This document shows positions 56,706 through 64,000 of a stretch of DNA of 64,000 nt, one piece after another; the stretch's first letter is position 1; each line of letters starts with the position of its first letter. Location: contig CADCXA010000055.1 of the NCBI GenBank assembly GCA_902806565.1, positions 248,001 through 312,000 of the forward strand, read 5' to 3'. A program made the translations under genes and the position numbers. The DNA comes from Hypoxylon rubiginosum (lineage: Eukaryota; Ascomycota; Sordariomycetes; Xylariales; Hypoxylaceae). The notes under the pieces are model-generated. The model was given only the letters and a program-made list of their open reading frames with translations. It ran no database searches and was not told the origin of the DNA.

Positions 56706-57827
56706 TGTACTTTTCTACCGAGTGATCCTTTTCTCCTTTTCCTCCCTTTTTCTTTTCTTTTCTTTTTTTCAGTCCTCTCAACCAAGCGGTAGAAGGTGTG
56801 TTCCGGAGTGGTGGCGTTCCTGGCTTATATCCATATCCTATCCTAGTATCCTTAGAAGCCAGCTTAATCCCTAGAACCTTGCATACCAACACAATTGCAT
56901 CCGTAGCATGTATCACAGAATAGTACGCCGCATTAGTGGCACTGCCTCTGGCGGCGATCATTGGATGTCGGAAACGTGTCCAATGATATGTTAGAACTGC
57001 AATGAACTTTGGTAGCGCCATCTCGTAAAGGGGTTAATTGATGTTGGGGGCAAAATCATCATCGTGCTTTCCGAAGTCCGCTCATTACGGGGTCGGCGAT
57101 GCGGATATCGCATGACCCGGGAAGCCGAACAGCTTGGAAGGTAGAGGGTTATTCAAGCTGTGCAAATATGTATGCAACGCCTGCCTACCTACCTAGTCTG
57201 TAAGCTCGATGTAAGCTGGAAGCGCATGATAGACCAAACTTGATAGATCACATATTTTGGAGGATTTACTCGTCTTAACCCGACTGTTCTCGATATCCCG
57301 TCGATGCTAGAATAATTTAGGCCTTACCGATGCTCATATGGTATCCGCTCTGTATAGCTTGGCGTTTAATTTCGTTAAATATAGATTCACTACCTGTCTC
57401 CTAGTCCTAGAGTAGGCAGAAATCTCACCTTCCTCTTAATGCCACTCCAGCTCAGCTCACTCCACATCCAGATATGGCGTCCCATCAATGATGTTGGTAA
57501 GCTGCTTTCTGCCTCTTGCATAGGATCGGGACCTTGTTCTAATGCCTCCAGGGGACTCTACGGCACAGCTAGCTGGTGTGTAAGCACCTGCGGACCCCCG
57601 GCCGAAACCCGGACGTTACGCGCAACGCGGAAAAGACACTGGTTCGGCAAATGCACAAGTGCCGATGTTCAATTGGGGGTACCAGGCAGGTCTAGCTACC
57701 TAGCTACAATCTAGTCTCCTCTATGACAAGTAGAAAGGTGCAAAAGTCTTCATCCAGCACCTCCTAAGAAGAGGATGGAGATGCCGTCGCATTATCCTGA
57801 TTGCTGGTCGAGCCAAGCCACAGTCCT
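56706..57827. other. Intergenic, 1.1 kb
   Basis: No gene is called. A TTCT-rich pyrimidine tract at 56725-56770 precedes the monooxygenase. A frame beginning at 57021 on the minus strand is discussed under rejected items. Confidence 0.5.
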
Positions 57828-58968
57828 CTAGGTCATCCACTTGAGTTGCCAATTAACATGGTCACGGTCCCATTCGTGCATCGTACGACCCTGAAGACCT
57901 CGATGGTCGCCGTAAACCCTCGTTTCATACCAACGGCGTATTTTCTCGCCTTTCGAGCTCGGTCTCGGATCTCTGTAAATCGACTTAAGCCGCTCCCAAC
58001 CCTGTGGGCCGCGATTGCCCTCGATGATGGAGTGTCCTGATCCGTCAAGACACTCGAACATCGGGATGGAGTCGATATTAAGGTCGGCGAGTCCTGTGAC
58101 GGTCATACGGTGCTCCCACCAGTCGGAACCGCCCTTGTCGTGTATATAGGTCATCTCGAGACCTGTTTTGGGTTAGTCAGTAACCGTAGCGACCCTGATA
58201 CACGAGCACGAGATAAAGTGAAAGATAGAATTAGGGGCGCCACATACCTTGATACCTCGGGTTGTCGAAAAGCTGGTACAGCTTGCACTCATCCGGTTTG
58301 ATAAGGCCGAGTATTTTCAAGGGCTGCCGCGCTTTTTTACCCGTCGCATCAAACTTGGATGAAATTTCCGCCATCCGTGCCACGAATTCCTCAGGCTGCT
58401 CTTGGAATGGCAACTTGATCAGGGCATCGGCCGCCGCTTCAAGTCTCGGTATTCCTGCTGCCCATTTCCGAGTTACTTCTGGGGGTGGGAACTCGTAGTA
58501 GGGGTCTAGGTTGAGAGATCCCACGGAAAGCGCCGACATTTGCTGTACCAAGTCTTCGGATTCCTCCTGAGATACCCTGACGTAATCGGGGTTCCAGACG
58601 TCGAGGAGGGCGAAGTAGAAAGCGCTTGGACTCGTCCAGTCGAAGGCACGCTGTACGGCCTTATGGAGTTCATACAAGGTAGCACGCGCAGGGCAAGAAA
58701 GGATTCGGTTGACGGGCGGGTTATCGACTTCATCTGGGGCAGCTTCGAATTTAATGATGTAGTTTCGGAGACGGCATACTGCCTTATGCGCCGGCCACGA
58801 CACTAGCTCACACTTTCGAGAGCAATAGGCCACCTTTTGGCATCGATCGCAGCGTGTTGGAGGCGTCACGAAGGAGTTTTTATAGCATATAGGACTGCTG
58901 CACTCGAATTCGGCGGGAAAAGGAAAAGGGAGTGTCGCGGCTGAAAATGGCCCTTGGGAAGCATCCAT
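57828..58968 (-). CDS. MYND zinc finger fused to a pRiA4b ORF-3-like domain
   Basis: Two exons, 58968-58248 and 58162-57828, give 351 residues. The ATG at 58968 (MDASQGPFSAATLP) is used; a TTG-led extension upstream is ignored. Residues about 22-70 form a MYND zinc finger: CSSPICYKNSF, RCDRCQKVAYCSRKC, HKAVC, with the usual Cys-His spacing for protein-protein interaction. The rest, beginning ILSCPARATLYELHKAVQRAF and continuing in exon 2 with LEMTYIHDKGGSDWWEHRMT, matches the pRiA4b ORF-3-like domain known from plasmids and transposon passengers; its biochemistry is unclear. The combination is seen in fungi, to my knowledge, but its role is not established. The intron has a CTAACCC branch site and ACAG acceptor. 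Confidence 0.85.
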
Positions 58969-60199
58969 AGCGAGAGTGAGGGAGGTGTAAAGGGACAAAA
59001 CAACAAAAGCATCACGTCACCCAAAATTATGATGACGTTTGCGAAGATAAGGAGGTTCGAGCTTGCCCTGATCAAATTTTAACAGAGACGTCGTCGACGG
59101 CAGGTACGTGTGTGAGTACGCGAGGGGAGGCACGTTGCGTAGCAACAAGCAACAAGCAACAAGCAACGTACCTGCCTCCGTACCTTCAACCCTAACTCGC
59201 TAATTCCATGGAGGTCGCGACCGACAGCTTCTGAAAAGATCCATGAAGGGAATACGTCGTAATTACCCTAGATAATACTAATATGTGAGTAGTTGCAAGC
59301 TAGATAACGAGCAGTAACTCACAAGGTGCAGCCCCTAAAGTTCAAATTCCTTTAGACCAGATAAGGGGAATATAGCAATAAAACGAATATGAATAGTTTC
59401 ATTATCGAGCTGCACACCCCCTTTGCGAGCGTGATGATTGACTCTTTCTATAGGGTTGGTAGTAGACTTATATATAGCTACCTACCTAGGTAGGTATCTT
59501 ATGGGATCTTGTCGGATTCGATCTGCTCACACGATAATCCCCGAAGTTATAGCTACCTAGGTACTATTTATGCTCATCTATTGCACATATCTGTCCTTAA
59601 GGAAGAAAGCAAACCTAGTCAGTTTGCATACTAGACATATAGGTCAAGTTAGAGAGAACACAAGCAAACCTCAGCACATATACCTTGCACACGAGACAGA
59701 AAAAATCCCCAGAGCTCCAAGACATCTCCTATCTACTATTCGCGTGTAAAGAAGACGGAATAGAAGGGAACGAAAAGAAAAGCCAGTTATTACCAGCATA
59801 TCGTAAGAAACACACTCGTACTGTATTGAAGCATTGCTTTTCCCCTGGCTATCTGTTTTGAAACCATCATACGCTCTCCTGTTACCAACCGGATGAAAAG
59901 TGTAGGCACGTATGGCACTGCTAGTCAGTCAACAGAGGGTTGAGTAATTTGCTTTATTAGGCATTGCTGCGTTTGCTAAACAATCATTGCCTACCTCCTA
60001 CCTACACCTAATCGAACCACCAGAATAGCCAATCCACGTTAAGATACCAGGGGCCATCCCTATCCCCATGCCTGTGTTTCCACCCCCTTGGTACTGCCAG
60101 CTAATCATCTGCTTATAAATATAGAATACATCCCCTTTAATGCAATTACTCGCAATACTATCGTGTATGTGGAAACTAACTCTGGCTTACTGCTCTAGT
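58969..60199. other. Intergenic with TACCTAGGTA palindromes
   Basis: About 1.2 kb. It contains GCAACAA tandem copies (59142-59167) and two TACCTAGGTA palindromes (59483-59492 and 59554-59563). No gene is supported. Confidence 0.6.
59142..59167. repeat. 7-bp tandem repeat (GCAACAA)n
   Basis: Nearly four head-to-tail copies of GCAACAA in the upstream region of the MYND gene. Confidence 0.85.
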
Positions 60200-61586
60200 T
60201 TACTGGCCGAGCAGCACTTGAGCCAGCTGGGCCTTCTCCTCGTCACTCAGTTCCTGCCCCCTGACCTTCTCGGCCTTGGCGCTGTCAAATCGCCACAGGC
60301 CGCCGGTCTTGTCCGCGTCACCGTTCGTGCTTAGTCCCACGTTCGGAGCCAGCACGGTGAGCGCCGCGTCCGGCTCAGCGAGGGCGGTGAAGTACCTCCG
60401 CTCCCAGTCGCGGCCCTCGGACTGCTCCTTTTTCCGCATCGCGCGCTGCGCCTGCTCGATCTTGGCCTTCTCCCTGCCGACGTAGTCCATGTCACCTTTG
60501 GCGATGCCGGCAGCAACGTTTGCCCACGCGCGTCGCGCCTCCAGCGGGTGCTGTTTCTCGACCGGCGCAACGATGAGGTTGCTAGTAGGGGCATTGGTGG
60601 GGTCCCAGGTCTCGATAAGGTTCTTGGAAGAGTTTGTCTTGACCGGCCCAGAGTGAATCTCAATTGCCTTGGTCCATTGGCCGGAGCAATTGTAAATCAC
60701 TTCCTTTTCCTTGCCGGTGGGATATAGGGTTGCCGTAAACGAGTTTTTCTTACCGCTTAGCCAACCCTTGCCACTGTAGTCAATTTTGGCGGTAAATCCC
60801 GTCGATGTGGTGATGTAGGATGCGCCATCAAGCTCAATGAATGGCGCACCAAAAATCAGCCCTTCGACGTGAAGGGACGGTAATGTAATCAGGTAGGTAT
60901 CTTCTTGTCCTGGCTTTGAGGGATCTGGGACCGTCAATACGGCATGCCCTATCTGCTTGATATTGATAGTCTTAGAAAAGCTGGCTTTCTGGGCATTATA
61001 CCCCTGAAGATGGACTCCGGTGGGCACGTTGGTAATGCTATACGCAGTCGCTGGCGGATGGTGGCTACAAGCTTTTGGTCAGCAGGACATTTCGCCATGT
61101 TGACAAATGCGATTCGATTTAACCCGCTTACTTGACTTGTTCGCTGACTAGTTCCGTTGTGCCAGCATTATCTTCCCACTTCCCCAGAAACAGCTCGCCC
61201 AAGAAGGGGTTGAGGGGCTTCTTCTCATTGCCATATTGTTCGCTTCGACTCGCGTATTGTTGCTTCAGGGTAGTCAAGAACCATTTCAGTACCAGCAAGG
61301 CTCTCTTTGCGGGGTCGGTCTCTTTTGCCGGCGCCGCGAAGACGCTGGGGTGCTCTGCCCAGTACGAGCTGAACTCGGTAAGACTCGTGGAGGAGAGGAT
61401 AAAGGGAGGAGCTGTCAAAGAGGAGAGATCGCCGTTGAAGGAGGCAATAGACTAACCCCGAATTTGTCAGCAGCGCCCAACATACAAAACGGGATTATAT
61501 AGATAGACCGGGCCATTGTAACTGACTTTAAGAAAGGCGGTCCAACTAGAGCCAGCCGCCTGGGGGTTTGGTGTAGCTTCTGACAT
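60200..61586 (-). CDS. Oxysterol-binding protein (KES1/OSH4-like lipid transfer protein)
   Basis: Three exons (61586-61527, 61451-61132, 61064-60200) give 414 residues. The start [20 protein letters not shown] joins [19 protein letters not shown], the lid and N-terminal region of short OSBP-related proteins. The family signature EQVSHHPP appears as [12 protein letters not shown], with one conservative change, split by the second intron. The fold is the single ORD barrel without PH or ankyrin modules, the size of yeast Kes1/Osh4 (434 residues), which exchanges sterol and PI4P between ER, Golgi and other membranes. Donor GTCAGT of intron 1 is less common but gives the exact FLK-SIASFNG junction. 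The C-terminal segment is a charged helix ([16 protein letters not shown]). Identification is strong. Confidence 0.93.
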
Positions 61587-62889
61587 TGTTCTGGCGTTGA
61601 AGAGATGTCGCCTACAGGTTCGTGGGCACCGCGGGGTTGGATTGTTACCCTATGTACCTCCTAGGTAGTTGGCCAGGCCCCTAGACTCGAGTCCGAAAGC
61701 TGGTTATGAGTCCGTAGGTAGACGAGGACGGCGCCGACAGGACAATTAGGCTGGCGGGGGATGAAGTTCCACAAAGAGTCCGGAGTTAAGGACTCGATTC
61801 GTTGATAAATCGGGTTGGACGATGTTAGTCACAAGGGGCGGGCAGATAAACAACAAGGTCTATTGTTTTCGAAGAAAACCGGAATGCTTTGGTATGACAA
61901 GACTAAAATATGCTGTTCGTTTCCGGCTGAGAATTTGATGGGACGATATGAATGATCAGCATACAATTCAGATAGTTCAGATAGTTCAGATCAAAGTAAC
62001 AAGCAAAAAAGAAAGAGGCGGCGGCACTCCAAGATTTTGACGTCAAAAAAAGTCCCCAACATCTTTAAAGTTCCCCACACGTCATCGACCCCTTCGACCC
62101 TTGGCTAGCAGCACTGGTCGCCCCTATAATCTTGGCTTTACTTGTCTTGGTGCCATTTAGTATTGTACTATCCTACCCCCTCAGCCCCTATACCAAAATC
62201 ATACACGACACTTTGCCCAGAGTGACTTAACCTATCGCGTGCTCAAGTTTACCGCCGTATCTATTGATCAAGCCACCATGCCACCTAAGCTAATACGTTG
62301 CACTGAGGCTCAAGAGTAGACAAAATGTTCCAGTTATTGAAGCCCAAAGCACTTCCTCTCCGTCTCACAGGTCCGATACGGGATACGAGTTGTGTGGCTA
62401 TAGTAGTGCTAGAGATACTTACACGTGAGGTGCCCTAAGACGTGATTTTATATCAAGGTAACCTTGCAGCGTCGCACTGCATTTCATCGCGCATTTACCA
62501 GAAATTGCGCCCCCTGGCCCCCTAATCATTAGTTGTGACTTATATCATTACCTGTCGGCGCGTGAAAAGGGGACGCGCACAAGACAATCTGGCCAATGAC
62601 CGTAGCAGTCAGCAGCACTACTCACCAGATTCGTAGGTGGCATCAGTACCTAGGTATACAAATAACAGTTGAGTACTATTATAATTAAGTGCTCATTCGG
62701 GGCTCATTATTAATTACAGTCCGCCCCGGGTATCATTCCAAGTCATGCGTCTCCCTCCTGTGAATTCTATACCACTACTCATCCGGAGTAGGTAGCCGAG
62801 ACCTGTTTTTCATGTCGTACCAGCCCTATATATATGTACAAAGTAGAATCTCAGGAGAGGGAAAAAATTAAAGGGGCGAGAAACCCACT
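61587..62889. other. Intergenic, 1.3 kb
   Basis: No gene is supported. It contains a 9-bp tandem repeat (TTCAGATAG) at 61968-61992 upstream of the KES1-like gene and TACCTAGGTA at 62647-62656. Confidence 0.55.
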
Positions 62890-64000
62890 TTAGGGTGAAT
62901 GGCATAAGCCTTCTAGCTTTTCAGCAACCTGCCCGCTTATGCCAGAGAACCGTCCCTCCGCAGCGTCTCCGAGGATCGCCCACCGCGCAAAGTGGCACTG
63001 CTGACGGCCCGGATCGAATGTCCAGGCTAGACATCCTGTCGAGTGATCATGGCAGATCTTAACACACTCGTCCACCTCCGTGATCTTGTCGACCGTGGTA
63101 CTGTATTCGTCAAGTCGCCCAACGTAGTCCATGTTAGGTCGGATCGGTTCAGCAATAAACGACGTGAAGTCTGGTGCGCCGTATATCTTTCCTAACTGTC
63201 TCCAGAATACGGGTTCCGGCATGTTCTTGAAGGTTTCGCCAACATGCAACATGGCATCGTCACCACCGAGGCCGTGGAAGGAAACCAAAGGTAGACAGAA
63301 TCGATCAACCCACATTCGTGTCATCCAGGGAGGCTCGCCGTTAAAAAGCCGCCGGTATGTCTCATCAAGGTAGATTCCGATCTTCATGAACGTCGTGGAG
63401 AGTAGCTTGTCGCCCCAAATCGCGGTAGTTGATTCTTTGTGAGCTTCGGCGACGATCTCGGGATGTCGGTCGAATAATTTGCTAAGAGCAGCGCCGGACA
63501 TGACTACCGACGATCCGCCGTGGGGAAATCGGCCCTTGTAGTCGCCCACGGGGTTCCCGAGAAATTGTGGCCTTGTGTTATCCAGATGCCCTAAAACCAG
63601 AGCCAGGGACGATTTGATAATGTAGGTATCGTCATCTGCCATGATGTACCACTTCTTCTTCGGGAGAGTCTGCCACATGTATTCAAGGCTGGGAATGAAC
63701 TAGAACATAGTTAGCCAACGTTCGCTGGATCGATACCTGCTGCATATGTCGAACCTTCATTGCGTCGAGTTCCCATCCCATACTCTTTCCCAACCCATCA
63801 GCAAGCATCCACTCTTCACCTTCGACAGCCTCCGAGATGGTGGTGTATTTCATTACGCGTTCCTGCTGTTCCTGGCCCTTGAGAGCTCCTCGCTCTAGGT
63901 TCCACCCGATGATGTCGATGACTGGCACCTCTTTGCCATTTCCCATTGTGAAGTTCTGTTGATCCTCGAGCAGCGGGAAATCCTGAACAACAATAGTGTC
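62890..64000 (-). CDS. GT31/fringe-like glycosyltransferase with C-terminal Apple/PAN-like module, 5' end missing
   Basis: Two exons are visible, at least 64000-63755 and 63699-62890, joined by a 55-bp intron (donor GTTCGA, acceptor TCTAG). The gene continues rightwards out of the window, so its start and likely membrane anchor are missing; 352 residues are seen. LDAMKFIPSLEYMWQTLP leads to KKKWYIMADDDTYIIKSSLA, where DDD is the nucleotide-sugar metal site (DxD) of fringe-like galactosyltransferases. GGSSVVMSGAALSKLF and GDDAMLHVG follow at typical spacing. The C-terminal 70 residues (DECVKICHDHSTGCLAWTFD, then CHFARWAILGDA) have the cysteine and Trp pattern of an Apple/PAN-like module. It probably acts in the Golgi on glycans; the acceptor is unknown. 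Confidence 0.85.

Noticed and set aside
56464..57021. 185-codon minus frame beginning MALPKFIAVLTYHW upstream of the monooxygenase
   Set aside because: Its 3' half is out-of-frame monooxygenase exon, the middle is a pyrimidine-tract Lys run, and the first 60 residues match no family I know.

Overview
The window is nuclear DNA of a filamentous ascomycete (Pezizomycotina, most likely Sordariomycetes). The evidence is many short spliceosomal introns (about 50-95 bp, GTRNGT donors, CTAAC-type branch sites, YAG acceptors), an intron-bearing tRNA-Lys, eukaryotic housekeeping genes (ribosomal P2, SPT2, VPS35, an oxysterol-binding protein) and fungus-specific families (UstYa/DUF3328, F-box-like and DUF7730-like proteins). 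Exon limits were worked out by hand from splice motifs and reading phase. All intron-bearing models below, including the partial gene at the right edge, close in frame across their splice junctions.

Layout. 0-10 kb is mostly core: the 5' part of a probable Mps1/TTK spindle-checkpoint kinase, ribosomal P2, SPT2, tRNA-Lys(CTT) and a seven-exon PARP. 10-24 kb is transport and metabolism: a DHA2-type MFS transporter, a DUF1275 membrane protein, a secreted bicupin oxalate decarboxylase, a decayed F-box-like gene, a 3.6 kb gene-free stretch and a SulP/STAS sulfate permease. 24-30 kb holds initiator tRNA-Met, an ASNSD1-type asparagine-synthetase-like protein, a secreted PEBP and a single-pass wall/sensor-like protein.

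31.7-43.9 kb is accessory. It contains a tiny secreted Pro/Ala-rich protein that is divergent to two membrane proteins, each with two HxxHC motifs (UstYa-like). Next come a recent 0.8 kb DNA transposon with 96 bp terminal inverted repeats, two F-box-like or DUF7730-like genes, a decayed EthD-domain gene and a secreted beta-trefoil-like protein. The peptide plus two UstYa-like genes resemble the minimal set of a fungal RiPP (dikaritin) locus. This is the best candidate here for an undescribed system.

45-64 kb returns to mostly conserved genes: a GRF-like zinc-finger protein with SUMO-interaction-like motifs, an M28/transferrin-receptor-like peptidase, VPS35, an FAD monooxygenase, a MYND plus pRiA4b-ORF3-like fusion, a KES1-like sterol/lipid transfer protein, and a partial GT31-type glycosyltransferase running off the right edge.

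Intergenic DNA is long, AT-leaning and sprinkled with the palindrome TACCTAGGTA (seven exact copies). No CRISPR array, rRNA gene or bacterial-type element is present.
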